Source: Pseudomonas triticifolii
GTDB taxonomy: Bacteria > Pseudomonadota > Gammaproteobacteria > Pseudomonadales > Pseudomonadaceae
Direction of reading: 5' to 3'
Assembly: GCF_014358015.1 (NCBI RefSeq)
Contig: NZ_JACONV010000009.1
Location: 109,560 to 173,559, forward strand
DNA: 64,000 nt
Below the pieces are notes generated by a model. That model searched no databases and had not been told where the DNA came from. It saw nothing but the letters and a program-made list of their open reading frames with translations. Position numbers and translations under genes: made by a program. Below are positions 1 to 8,214 of this stretch, one piece after another; position 1 is the first letter of the stretch; the number at the start of each line of letters is the position of its first letter.

Positions 1-56
1 GCGCGTGGAAAGTGGTCGCCGCCCATGTGAGCATCGACCTGAGCACGCTGGAATGA
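1..56 (+). CDS. C-terminal end of an upstream gene (partial)
   Basis: An open frame enters from the left edge and stops at a TGA at 54-56. The last residues read roughly AWKVVAAHVSIDLSTLE. The stop overlaps the ATG at 53 of the next gene as ATGA, the usual sign of translational coupling, so this is probably the last piece of a gene in the same operon as the GntR regulator. Too little is visible to name a family. Confidence 0.45.
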   Translation, partial: AWKVVAAHVSIDLSTLE

Positions 57-748
57 AGGCCGTGACCACTCCGCATTCCACCAACGCGCTGGCCGAAGAG
101 GTGTATCGTCGATTGAAACAGGAAATCTTCGATTTCTACCTGCTGCCCTACGACCGCTTCACCGAAAACCAGTTGGCCGACCGTTATCAGGTTTCGCGCA
201 CACCGGTGCGCGACGCGCTGTACCGTTTGCAGCGTGAGGGCTATCTGGAAGTGGAGTTTCGCCGGGGCTGGTCGGTCAAGCCGCTGGACTTCACCCAGAT
301 CGACCAGCTCTACGATTTGCGCATCGTGCTGGAATGCGCGGCCGTGGAACGCATCTGCGCATCGGCCGAGGTTCACCCGGAACTCAACGTCCTGCGCGGA
401 CACTGGCTGGTGGACAAAGCTCAGTGGCACACCGACATGCAAATCGTCGCCGACCTCGACGAGCAGTTTCACACCCAACTGGTGGCCGCATCGGGCAATC
501 AGGAAATGGCCCGCGTCCATCATGACGTCACCGAGCGTATTCGCATCGTCAGGCGCCTGGATTTCTTCAAGAGCGCGCGCATCGAACACACCTACCTCGA
601 ACACGCCGCCATCCTCAATGCCCTTCACGCGCGCAAACGCGATGAAGCGCTGTTACTGCTGCGCTCTCATGTGGAGATCAGCAAACTGGAAGTTCGCAAG
701 TTGACCATCTCGATGCTGAGCGATGCGCGGCGTCAGCATAAAGCGTGA
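53..748 (+). CDS. GntR-family transcriptional regulator, FCD subfamily
   Basis: About 231 residues from ATG 53. I chose this start because it overlaps the preceding stop as ATGA and because the open frame further upstream has no family character. Residues about 10-75 form the N-terminal winged helix-turn-helix of GntR proteins, including the recognition segment YQVSRTPVRDALYRLQREG. The rest is an all-helical FCD ligand-binding domain with the usual acidic and histidine residues (LDEQFHTQLV, later HAAILNALHARK, SHVEIS), typically a metal-assisted organic-acid sensor. The target is unknown. Coupling to the gene off the left edge suggests it controls that operon rather than the genes to its right. 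Confidence 0.88.
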   Translation: MKAVTTPHSTNALAEEVYRRLKQEIFDFYLLPYDRFTENQLADRYQVSRTPVRDALYRLQREGYLEVEFRRGWSVKPLDFTQIDQLYDLRIVLECAAVERICASAEVHPELNVLRGHWLVDKAQWHTDMQIVADLDEQFHTQLVAASGNQEMARVHHDVTERIRIVRRLDFFKSARIEHTYLEHAAILNALHARKRDEALLLLRSHVEISKLEVRKLTISMLSDARRQHKA

Positions 749-1207
749 GCGATTTGGCGGCGGCAGGTCGAGCGGGTGGATGACATCGCTCATCAAACAA
801 CGCAAGGTCTACCGGGACAACGCGCTTTCGCGGGTGACTTCTCCGCGTCTTCGACGCTGCGCTGTCTCGCCGCCAATACGAGGTTGTGGGAGGCGGCTTG
901 CCGACGATGAAGTCGGCACGGTCTATCAGAAGAATCGCGTCATTGTTTGTGGCGAGACTCTTGAAACGGTCATTCGCCACAACAGATCGTCCCTACCTGA
1001 TGCTGTGAATGCCACTTCAGCCAACACGAACATTACTTGAAGACGCTTGGACAGCGCATGGGCTCAAGCGATTGTCGACCATCTGACAGAACAGTCCTGC
1101 GGATACTCATGGACCGTCAAAAAAGCATCAAAGAGCCATTATTTTCTCCCCGCCTCGCTTTGCGATCAGGCTATGATCGGCTGACCTGATCTGGACGTCA
1201 CAGAACC
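749..1207. other. Intergenic region with one lone REP element
   Basis: No credible gene is seen in these 459 bases. Small open frames here lack ribosome sites and family character. The recognisable item is a single REP half (886-908). The last 60 bases before the cyclase are the likely promoter region, but no clear hexamer pair is visible. Confidence 0.6.
886..908 (+). repeat. Lone REP half, GTGGGAGGCGGCTTGCCG type
   Basis: This 23-base stretch nearly matches the arms of the inverted pair at 2265-2349, differing at one base (CCGACGAT against CCGGCGAT). No inverted partner lies close by, so it is a solitary REP rather than a REPIN. Confidence 0.7.
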
Positions 1208-2071
1208 ATGCCCGTCGACCTGCAAGCGCTCTACCCCAAGCTCATCCATCTGATGCTGGATACCGTCTTCGTGGTCGACAGCGACAACCGGATCGTATTC
1301 GTCAGTGATGCGTGCGAGGCGCTGCTTGGCTATCGTCCTGCAGAGTTGATCGGTCAGCACATCATCGACTACATGCACCCCGATGACCTGGCGGCCACGC
1401 GGGCTTCCATTGCGCGGGTCATGAGCGGGCAACCGCACTTCGATTTCCGTAACCGCTACATTCGCAAGGACGGCGGCATCGTTTACATCCTGTGGGCCGC
1501 GTTCTGGTCTGAGGAGGTCGGTGCGCGGATCGGCGTTGCGCGGGACGTGACCGCTCTTGCCAAGGCCGAGGAAGAGCTGCGCTTCATGGCCCATCACGAT
1601 CCGTTGACGGCGTTGACCAATCGGTCCCTGTTCAACGAACGCCTGCACACAGCGCTGCGCGAGGCGCGTCAGGAACAGACGGCTCTGGCGTTACTCTTTC
1701 TCGATGTGAACGACTTCAAAGCCATCAATGATGTGCATGGACATGCCGTGGGCGATCAGGTGCTGTGCATGGTCGCGCGGCGGCTGGAGCGCTGTATCGG
1801 CGACACCGGCATGGTGGCGCGCATTGGCGGCGATGAGTTCACGGTGCTGTTGACCGATATCCAGTCTCAGGAAGCCGTGTCCAGAAAGATCGAGCATATT
1901 CTTGCCGTCATGGCCGAACCGCTGGACACCGACCTTGGCGAGGTGCAAATGCCGTCCTGCAGCATTGGCGTCGCCTGCTATCCACTGGATGGCGAAGACG
2001 CCGACACACTGCTCAGTCATGCCGACAGCGACATGTACCGGATCAAAAGGCAACGGCCTGCGCACGGCTGA
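1208..2071 (+). CDS. PAS-GGDEF diguanylate cyclase
   Basis: 287 residues. Residues about 10-118 are a PAS domain (VFVVDSDNRIVFVSDACEAL, then the PAC-like end SEEVGARIGVARDVT). The remainder is a GGDEF domain beginning MAHHDPLTALTNRSLF with an intact active site RIGGDEFTVLL, so it should make cyclic-di-GMP from two GTP. There is no RxxD inhibitory site at the usual place before GGDEF (the segment reads IGDTGMVAR), so product inhibition through that site is unlikely. There is no membrane segment or signal peptide, so it is a cytoplasmic sensor-cyclase. It stands alone, and the PAS ligand cannot be told from sequence. Confidence 0.9.
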   Translation: MPVDLQALYPKLIHLMLDTVFVVDSDNRIVFVSDACEALLGYRPAELIGQHIIDYMHPDDLAATRASIARVMSGQPHFDFRNRYIRKDGGIVYILWAAFWSEEVGARIGVARDVTALAKAEEELRFMAHHDPLTALTNRSLFNERLHTALREARQEQTALALLFLDVNDFKAINDVHGHAVGDQVLCMVARRLERCIGDTGMVARIGGDEFTVLLTDIQSQEAVSRKIEHILAVMAEPLDTDLGEVQMPSCSIGVACYPLDGEDADTLLSHADSDMYRIKRQRPAHG

Positions 2072-2162
2072 TCGTTGGGTGGATTTATCCCCGAAATGGC
2101 CAGTACATCCAGCCGAGATGCAGCGCCTGAAACACAGTCTTCGCGGACAAGTCCGCTCCCAC
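2072..2162. repeat. Degenerate REPIN
   Basis: The right arm (2140-2162) is an exact REP of the TTCGCGGACAAGTCCGCTCC type. The stretch before it (tacatcc ... gcctgaaacac) matches the interior of the intact REPIN at 29408-29496. The left arm is decayed (about 2075-2097, reading tgggtggatttatccccgaa). It directly follows the cyclase stop. Confidence 0.7.
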
Positions 2163-2264
2163 ATTGAGAATGCATCCAGCGCGGGAGCGGCATTGCGACG
2201 TGGTGAGGCCTCCCACGAGCTGGCGCTCATCGTTATATACAAGCTTTGCTGCAACCAACGGACT

Positions 2265-2349
2265 GGGGGAGGCGGCTTGCCGGCGATGCGTCTCAGAGGC
2301 AACACATCAGCGACTGAACTGACGCTATCGCCGGCAAGCCGCCTCCCAC
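2265..2349. repeat. REPIN, GGGAGGCGGCTTGCCGGCGA family
   Basis: Two near-perfect inverted 23-base arms at 2265-2287 and 2327-2349 enclose about 39 bases. With the degenerate element just upstream, this fills the gap between convergent genes (cyclase on plus, binding protein on minus). It can form a long hairpin and may stop transcription from either side. No other terminator is seen here. Confidence 0.85.
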
Positions 2350-2398
2350 AGGTCCGCATTCAGTCAGACATTTCTTTATTGGCCCCGTTTGCGCGCCT

Positions 2399-3913
2399 TC
2401 AGCGCTTTACTGTCTCTTCCAGCGTGAAACGACCCAGCGGGTTCTGGCCGAAGTGTTCGATGTTCTTGCGTGACACGCTGATGTACGGGCTGTAATAAAG
2501 GTCGATCCAGTTCACGTCGGCCTTGGCCATTTTTTGCAGGTCGATGTACATCTGCTCGCGCTTTTCAGGGTCCATTTCAACGCGGGCGGCGGCGACCAGT
2601 TCCTTGACCTTGTCGTTCTTGTAGCGGGTCATGTAGTTCATGTTGGTGTCATGACCGAGCACAAAGGTGGTCTTCTGGTCCGGGTCGAGGATGTCATTGG
2701 TCCAGTACATCACGGAGATGTCGTAGTCACCGGCAATCAGCATGTCCCAGCTCTGGCTTGGGTCGACCTTCTGCAGCGTGGCGGTGACGCCGACCTTGGC
2801 CAGTTGCTGCTGCAGCATGACGGCGATCTGCTCGTCGACTTCGTTGCCTGCGTTGACGATGTAGTTGAGTTTCAGGTCAGACGCACCGGCGTCAGCCAGC
2901 ATCTTCTTGGCTTTGACCGGGTCGTAAGGACGTTGCAGGTTGTCGGCGTAGTGGTACAGCGCACCTTTGGGAATGTAGGAATTGGCGACAGTCCCCAGCC
3001 CGAAGGTTGCGGCGTTGACAAGGGCGGTCTTGTCGATGGCCATGTCCAGCGCCTGACGCACTTCCACTTTCGCCAGTGCGCCGTGCTCGTGGTTGATCAG
3101 CAAATGATCTTCGCGGGTGGACGGGTCCAGGTGCACGACCAGGCCAGCGTCTTTTTTCAGGTTCTCGACGCGGGAAAAGGGCACATAGATCGCAGCGTCC
3201 AGTTCACCTTTCTGGACCTGGAGCATGCGGGTATTGTCGTCCGGCACGGATATCCACTCAACGCCGTCGAGGCTGACCGTGGAGGCTTCCCAGAAGTTGG
3301 GGTTCTTTTCCAGGATCACGCGGTCGCCACGCCGCCACTCTTTGACCGTAAACGCTCCCGAGCCCACTGGCTTCTCGGCATAGGCCTCTTCGCCGAGGCT
3401 TTTCATGGCCTTCTCGGAAAGTATCGACACGTTAGGCAGCGCCAGTTGCGACAGGAACGAAGCCGACGGGTGCTTGAGGGTAATCACCAGCGTGTGCGGG
3501 TCGCTCGCCACCGCAGTGTCGATGACCTTGTACGAGTCGCTCCACAGCGAGCCCTTGTCGTCACGAATACGCAGCAGGCTGAATACCGCATCGCTGGCGG
3601 TCAGCTCCGAGCCATCGGAGAACTTCGAGGGGCGAATCTTCAAGGTGTACGTCAGCCCGTCCGGCGAAATGGTCCAGCTCTCTGCCAGCCCTGGCACCAG
3701 CTTGGTCCCCTTGTTGTCGACACGGATCAGCACATCGTAGACGTTGGAGAACACCCAGTTGTCGATGTTCTGCGCGCTCTTGATCGGGTCGAACGTGGTG
3801 CCGTCTTCGCGACGCCCAATGGTCAGTACGCCAGCGGCTTCCGCCACCCCCGCGGCCAGAGAACAGGCCGCCAGCATGGCGACGGTCAGCAACTTCACAG
3901 GTCGTGCTTTCAT
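2399..3913 (-). CDS. Peptide-type ABC transporter substrate-binding protein (SBP_bac_5)
   Basis: 504 residues. The start has an n-region KARPVKLL and a hydrophobic core ending in AEAAG, a Sec signal peptide with likely cleavage near residue 26, so the protein is periplasmic. The family-5 binding-protein fold is clear: TFDPIKSAQNIDNWVFSNVY near the mature N-terminus, then GLAESWTISPDGLTYTLKIR, and RQALDMAIDKTALV in the second lobe. It is the first gene of a five-gene minus-strand transporter operon and delivers ligand to the two permeases at 5937-7744 despite being encoded last. Peptides are the usual ligands, but the family also includes nickel and opine binders. Confidence 0.92.
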   Translation of the reverse strand: MKARPVKLLTVAMLAACSLAAGVAEAAGVLTIGRREDGTTFDPIKSAQNIDNWVFSNVYDVLIRVDNKGTKLVPGLAESWTISPDGLTYTLKIRPSKFSDGSELTASDAVFSLLRIRDDKGSLWSDSYKVIDTAVASDPHTLVITLKHPSASFLSQLALPNVSILSEKAMKSLGEEAYAEKPVGSGAFTVKEWRRGDRVILEKNPNFWEASTVSLDGVEWISVPDDNTRMLQVQKGELDAAIYVPFSRVENLKKDAGLVVHLDPSTREDHLLINHEHGALAKVEVRQALDMAIDKTALVNAATFGLGTVANSYIPKGALYHYADNLQRPYDPVKAKKMLADAGASDLKLNYIVNAGNEVDEQIAVMLQQQLAKVGVTATLQKVDPSQSWDMLIAGDYDISVMYWTNDILDPDQKTTFVLGHDTNMNYMTRYKNDKVKELVAAARVEMDPEKREQMYIDLQKMAKADVNWIDLYYSPYISVSRKNIEHFGQNPLGRFTLEETVKR

Positions 3914-3958
3914 ATACGGAAACTCCTTGTCGGTATCGAGAACGGATAGTGGTGCGGA

Positions 3959-4939
3959 TCAGACAACGGGGGTTTCAAGCACACAGTCGTAGCGCTGCGC
4001 GCCCACATGGCGCGTGGGCGGCGCGGTGCGAGAACAATCGGGTCTGGCAAACCGGCAGCGCGGATGAAACGCGCAGCCATCGGGTAGATGCAGCGGGCTG
4101 GGTGGTTCGCCTTGCAGCGGCTCGCCAGGCAGCGGACGGTTCGGGTCGATCTCCGGGATCGCCTGAATCAAGGCTGCGGTGTAGGGATGACGCGGGCTGA
4201 GAAACACCGACTCGACAGGTCCTTCCTCGACGATGCGGCCCAGGTACATCACCGCCACGCGATCACAGAGTCGACGCACGATGGCCAGATCGTGGGCAAT
4301 GAACAGAATGGCCAGGTTCATGCGCTCGCGCAGTTCCAGCAGCAGGTTGATGATCTGGCCCTGAATGGACACGTCCAGCGCCGCCACGCATTCGTCGGCG
4401 ATGATCAGGCGCGGCTCGATGGCCAGCGCGCGGGCAATGCCGACCCGCTGGCACTGCCCGCCACTCAACGCACCGGGCTTGCGCTCGGCGAACTCGGGGC
4501 GCAAGCCGACCATGTCCAGCAACTCGATGACCCGAGCCGGGATGTCGGACCTGGCGACCTTGCGCTGCACGTGCAGTACCTCGGCCAGCGTGGCACCGAT
4601 GGTCATGCGCGGATTGAGCGAAGAGAACGGGTCCTGAAAGATCATGGCCGTTTCGCTGCGCAGGCGCTGCAGATGAATGCCACTGCCCTGCGCCACATCG
4701 ACATCGTCGAACACGATCTGCCCGGACGTCACGTCGTTCAGGCGCAGAATGGCGCGGCCCAACGTGCTCTTGCCGCTGCCGGACTCGCCTACCAGCCCCA
4801 GCGTCTCGCCTGCGCCGAGGGTCAGGGACACACCGTTGACGGCCTGCACCCACTGTTTGTGCAGGCCCATGAAACCTGTGCCTGAGGCAGGGAAGCGCAC
4901 CACCAGATCATTGACGCTCAGCAGTAACGGGCTACTCAT
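3959..4939 (-). CDS. Oligopeptide-type ABC transporter ATP-binding protein (DppF/OppF class)
   Basis: 326 residues from ATG 4939, chosen because it overlaps the preceding stop as ATGA. A longer open frame upstream lies inside the neighbouring ATPase gene. Visible motifs are Walker [11 protein letters not shown]-loop FQDPFSSLNP, signature LSGGQCQRV, Walker B LIIADECVAALD and the switch histidine FIAHDLA. The usual D-E-P of Walker B reads D-E-C, a mild oddity, and the catalytic glutamate is kept. The C-terminal oligopeptide/dipeptide extension with cysteines (CAFHPRCRFARPDC) is present, as in DppD/DppF proteins that carry a 4Fe-4S cluster. It pairs with the ATPase at 4936-5940. Confidence 0.92.
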   Translation of the reverse strand: MSSPLLLSVNDLVVRFPASGTGFMGLHKQWVQAVNGVSLTLGAGETLGLVGESGSGKSTLGRAILRLNDVTSGQIVFDDVDVAQGSGIHLQRLRSETAMIFQDPFSSLNPRMTIGATLAEVLHVQRKVARSDIPARVIELLDMVGLRPEFAERKPGALSGGQCQRVGIARALAIEPRLIIADECVAALDVSIQGQIINLLLELRERMNLAILFIAHDLAIVRRLCDRVAVMYLGRIVEEGPVESVFLSPRHPYTAALIQAIPEIDPNRPLPGEPLQGEPPSPLHLPDGCAFHPRCRFARPDCSRTAPPTRHVGAQRYDCVLETPVV

Positions 4940-5940
4940 GAGCACACTCCTTGCACACCAGCCAGCGCCATCGGTAACGGGTAATGACAGGCGGCAGCGT
5001 GGCCATCGTCCATCGCGCGCATCAACGGCAACCGGTCGGCGCAGCCCTGCGCAGCGTGCGCGCAACGGGCATGAAAGCGGCAGCCTTGCGGCAGCGCATC
5101 GAGCAACGGCGGCTGGCCGGGAATGGTGCGCAGCAACGCATTGCCCGCGCTGCTGGCAGGCTGACAGTCAATCAAACCACGCGTATATGGATGACGCGCA
5201 TGAGCCAGCACATCACGCTTGCTGCCGTGCTCGCACAAACGCCCGGCGTACATCACCGCAATGGAATCGCAGGTTTGCGCGACCACGCCCAGGTCGTGGG
5301 TGATCATGATCAACGACAGCCCGTGACGGTCGCGCAGGTCCATCAGCAGACGCAGGATCTGCGCCTGAACGGTCACGTCCAGCGCGGTGGTCGGCTCGTC
5401 GGCAATCAGCACTTGAGGGCCGCAGCCCAGCGCAACGGCGATCATGGCGCGCTGACGCATGCCGCCGGAAAACTCATGGGGGTAGTTGTCCACTCGGGAC
5501 GCCGGATCGGGAATTCCGACCTGGCGCAGAAGGTCGATGGCCTGCGCCCTCGCCTCGCGCTTCGACGAGCCCTGATGCAGACGAAAGCCTTCGGCAATCT
5601 GCTCGCCGATGCGCATCAACGGGTCGAGGTGACTGCTGGGGTTCTGGAAGATCATGCCGATGCGCCGCCCACGCATGGCACGCATTCGGGTGGCATCGAG
5701 CGTGAGCAGATCGACATCGCCCAGCAGCACCGAGCCGCCGCGCACCTGCAGGTCCGGCGACGGCATCAATTGCATCAGCGCCCGGCAGGCCATGGTTTTG
5801 CCCGAACCGCTTTCGCCGACCAGCCCGAGGATCTCGCCTTGATGCAGATCGAATGACAACCGGTCTACTAGCGTCACCTCGTGGCCACGGTTGATGGCGA
5901 CCACGCTCATGTCGCTGACCTTCAGTACCGGCGTGCTCAT
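4936..5940 (-). CDS. Oligopeptide-type ABC transporter ATP-binding protein (DppD/OppD class)
   Basis: 334 residues from ATG 5940, which overlaps the permease stop (ATGA). Motifs are Walker A GESGSGKTM, Q-loop FQNPSSHLDP, signature FSGGMRQRAMIA, Walker [13 protein letters not shown] and MITHDLGVV. The tail carries the cysteine cluster of the family (CRFHARCAHAAQGC). It forms the heterodimeric motor with the product of the next gene, on the cytoplasmic face of the permease pair. Confidence 0.93.
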   Translation of the reverse strand: MSTPVLKVSDMSVVAINRGHEVTLVDRLSFDLHQGEILGLVGESGSGKTMACRALMQLMPSPDLQVRGGSVLLGDVDLLTLDATRMRAMRGRRIGMIFQNPSSHLDPLMRIGEQIAEGFRLHQGSSKREARAQAIDLLRQVGIPDPASRVDNYPHEFSGGMRQRAMIAVALGCGPQVLIADEPTTALDVTVQAQILRLLMDLRDRHGLSLIMITHDLGVVAQTCDSIAVMYAGRLCEHGSKRDVLAHARHPYTRGLIDCQPASSAGNALLRTIPGQPPLLDALPQGCRFHARCAHAAQGCADRLPLMRAMDDGHAAACHYPLPMALAGVQGVCS

Positions 5941-6800
5941 CGGCGCTCTCCCAGTGTTTCGGCCACGCCATCCGCCAACAGGCTGAAGCCCATGGCGAGG
6001 GTGACAATGGCCAGGCCCGGAAACAGGCAGATCCACCACGCCGACGTCAGAAACGCCTGACCTTCGGCGACCATCGTGCCCCACTCGGCCAGCGGCGGTT
6101 GCACGCCCAGTCCCAGGTAGCTGACCGACGCGCCACTGAGCAACACCAGTACCGCGTCGGACATGGAAAACACGATCGAACCAAACAGCGCGTTGGGCAG
6201 CAAATGGCGAAACAGAATGCGCAGGTGCCCGAAGCCCAGGCTCTTGGCGGCGAGGGCAAAGTCGCTTTCCTTGAGTACCAGAATCTGCGAGCGGATCAGG
6301 CGGGCATACGACACCCAGCCCACCAGCGCCATGGCGATATAGAAGCTGGTCAACCCAGGGCCGATAATGGCAATGATCGCCAGCATCAAGACCAGAAACG
6401 GGAACGCCAGAACAATGTCGATCACGCGCATGCACAGGTTGTCGAAGCGTCCGCTAATGTAGCCGGACAGCGCACCGACGAAGGTGCCGATCATGAACGG
6501 GAAGACAACGCCGAGTACGCAGATCTGCAGGTCGATACGGGCGGCCCAGATCACGCGGGACAGGATATCGCGACCGAAATTGTCGGTCCCGAACGGGTGC
6601 GCCAGATGCGGCGCCATCAGGCGTAATTCGGTGTTCTGGAAAATCGGGTCATAGGGCGCCAGCCACGGCGCGAAGATCGCCAGCAGCAACCACATGCCCA
6701 GCAGCGACCCGCCAAGCAGCATGGCCAGTCGGCCGTTGCGCAAGCGCAGACGCAGTCGCGTACGCCAGTGAACCGGGGCGTGAAACTGAGCGACGGTCAT
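5937..6800 (-). CDS. Peptide-type ABC transporter permease (DppC class)
   Basis: 287 residues. The N-terminal OppC_N segment comes first (RLAMLLGGSLLGMWLLLAIFA, then APYDPI and HPFGTDNFGRDILSRVI, the family hallmark). About five more membrane helices follow, with the EAA coupling loop around SLGFGHLRILFRHLLPNAL. It starts four bases inside the stop of the upstream permease (ATGA), so the two are coupled. Inner-membrane partner of the DppB-class protein. Confidence 0.93.
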   Translation of the reverse strand: MTVAQFHAPVHWRTRLRLRLRNGRLAMLLGGSLLGMWLLLAIFAPWLAPYDPIFQNTELRLMAPHLAHPFGTDNFGRDILSRVIWAARIDLQICVLGVVFPFMIGTFVGALSGYISGRFDNLCMRVIDIVLAFPFLVLMLAIIAIIGPGLTSFYIAMALVGWVSYARLIRSQILVLKESDFALAAKSLGFGHLRILFRHLLPNALFGSIVFSMSDAVLVLLSGASVSYLGLGVQPPLAEWGTMVAEGQAFLTSAWWICLFPGLAIVTLAMGFSLLADGVAETLGERR

Positions 6801-7744
6801 TTGATGTTCACCCGGGGATCGACCGCAACCGTCGCCACGTCGGCCAGAAAATTCACCATGACCGTTGCGCAGGCGAGCACCATCGCGACGCCCTGCACCA
6901 CCATGTAATCGCGGCTGAAGATGCCGCGCACCAGCAGCTGGCCGATACCCGGAATAGCGAACAGGCTTTCGATGACCACCGTGCCGCTGATCAGCCAGCC
7001 GATGTTCACCGCCAGCAGGTTGATTGAAGGCACCAGCGAATTGGGCAGGACGTGGCAGCGAAACAGCGCGCCTTCACTGAGCCCTCTGGCCCGAGCCGCC
7101 GTGACGTGGTCAGCCTGCAATTCCATCAGCATGCTGGCGCGCAGGTTACGCACCAGCACGGCAGACAGCGCCAATGCAATGGTCAGGCATGGCAGCACCA
7201 TGTGGTGGATCTTGTCGAGCCAGTCGTTGCCGTAGCCTGACACGGGAAACCAGCCAAGCTGCACGCTGAACAGCAGGATCAGCATGATTCCCAGCCAGAA
7301 GGCGGGCATGCCCAGCCCTGTAGTGGTGAAGACGCGAATGAGGTTGTCGCACCAACGGCCTTTGTTGCGTGCGGCAAGGGTGGCCAGCGGGATGGCAATC
7401 AGCAGCGCCAGCAGCACGCTGCCCAGCACCAGAAACAGGGTTGGCTCCAGGCGCGTGACGATCAGTTTCAAGACATCGATCTTGTACAGCAGCGACTTGC
7501 CCATATCGCCCTGTACAAGATTTTTCATGAAATAGACGTATTGCATCCACATCGGCTGATCGAGGCCGTACTGGGCACGGATGTTGGCCAGCGCGTCGGG
7601 CGTGCTGCGGGCACCCAGCAGAATGCGCGCCGGGTCGCCGGGTATCGAGCGCACCAGGATGAACGTCACCAGGCTGATACCGAATAACACCGGCAACAGC
7701 TGCAATGGGCGTTGAAGAATGAAGCGATAGCGACCCAGATTCAT
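6797..7744 (-). CDS. Peptide-type ABC transporter permease (DppB class)
   Basis: 315 residues. The family opening is GISLVTFILVRSIPGDPARI, and the first periplasmic region is short. There are about six membrane helices, with the EAA loop ARARGLSEGALFRCHVLPN and the C-terminal SLFAIPGIGQLLVRGIFSRDY typical of DppB/OppB. It is the promoter-proximal gene of the operon 7744 to 2399, so the binding protein is encoded last, the reverse of the dpp operon at 50-55.6 kb. That difference suggests the two transporters are separate acquisitions or ancient paralogues, not recent copies. Confidence 0.93.
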   Translation of the reverse strand: MNLGRYRFILQRPLQLLPVLFGISLVTFILVRSIPGDPARILLGARSTPDALANIRAQYGLDQPMWMQYVYFMKNLVQGDMGKSLLYKIDVLKLIVTRLEPTLFLVLGSVLLALLIAIPLATLAARNKGRWCDNLIRVFTTTGLGMPAFWLGIMLILLFSVQLGWFPVSGYGNDWLDKIHHMVLPCLTIALALSAVLVRNLRASMLMELQADHVTAARARGLSEGALFRCHVLPNSLVPSINLLAVNIGWLISGTVVIESLFAIPGIGQLLVRGIFSRDYMVVQGVAMVLACATVMVNFLADVATVAVDPRVNIK

Positions 7745-8143
7745 TGCACGCCCCGAGGTGGTTGAAGAAGATCAAGCAGGATCAAAAAAATCGCTGCGGG
7801 CCCCTCATGATAGAACGACACTTCAGAACCGTCGGAAAACACCCGTCGCGTGATCCTGCTTCGCAGCAGATAACCGCCTTCGATCAGACAAAACGTAACC
7901 TGCTGGAGAAACACCGTTTTTCTGTGGGAGCGGACTTGTCCGCGAAAAGGTCGGTCCCCCCGATACATAGGCAGTGACCGAAATACCGCATTCGCGGACA
8001 AGTCCGCTCCCACCAGGTTTGCCGCAAGACAGCGCTGCGGTATTTCCGAAAAGATAATGACTCACCCTATCGCGCCGCCCATCGGGTGACAGCTAGCAAT
8101 TCTTATAGGTTTTTAACGCACAGCTCGTCCGGATTAAGGCGCG
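7745..8143. other. Divergent intergenic region (ABC operon / luxR solo)
   Basis: No gene is supported here. It holds the REPIN at 7924-8013 and, nearest the ABC operon, about 180 bases that should contain its promoter. The final 100 bases before the sigma-54 site are AT-rich (tagcaattcttataggtttttaac) and could carry activator sites. Confidence 0.6.
7924..8013. repeat. REPIN, GTGGGAGCGGACTTGTCCGC family
   Basis: Perfect inverted 23-base arms lie at 7924-7946 and 7991-8013, with 44 bases between them. The same family occurs at 29408-29496 and 29624-29646, and decayed at 2072-2162. Confidence 0.9.
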
Positions 8144-8159
8144 TGGCACTGTCCTTGCT
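8144..8159 (+). promoter_or_regulatory. Sigma-54 (RpoN) promoter for the luxR solo
   Basis: The sequence TGGCAC-5 bases-TTGCT fits the -24/-12 consensus TGGCACG-N4-TTGCW with exact spacing and one mismatch. Transcription would begin near 8170, about 45 bases before ATG 8215 and just upstream of the palindrome at 8176-8201. An RpoN promoter would need an enhancer-binding activator, and none is encoded in this window. Confidence 0.7.
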
Positions 8160-8175
8160 TTGTGGATTGCTATAG

Positions 8176-8201
8176 TTGTCATTCGATGGGTCGAATGACA
8201 A
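8176..8201 (+). promoter_or_regulatory. Perfect palindrome in the luxR leader (operator or hairpin)
   Basis: The 11-base arms TTGTCATTCGA and TCGAATGACAA are separated by TGGG. The element lies between the predicted start of transcription and the ribosome site AAGGAAG (8201-8207). It could be an operator for an autoregulator or a repressor, or an RNA hairpin next to the ribosome site. It is not a terminator, because no T-run follows. Confidence 0.65.
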
Positions 8202-8214
8202 AGGAAGTCATGCC

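Noticed and set aside
723..1040. Open frame after the first GntR gene
   Set aside because: It runs through a REP element, lacks a ribosome site and has no recognisable domain.
2534..3949. Long plus-strand frame opposite the peptide-binding protein
   Set aside because: Antisense shadow rich in Val, Gly, His and Asp with no domain pattern. The minus-strand protein is unmistakable.
4263..4853. Second reading frame inside the ATPase gene
   Set aside because: Arg/His/Gly-rich out-of-frame product. The ABC motifs are all in the other frame.
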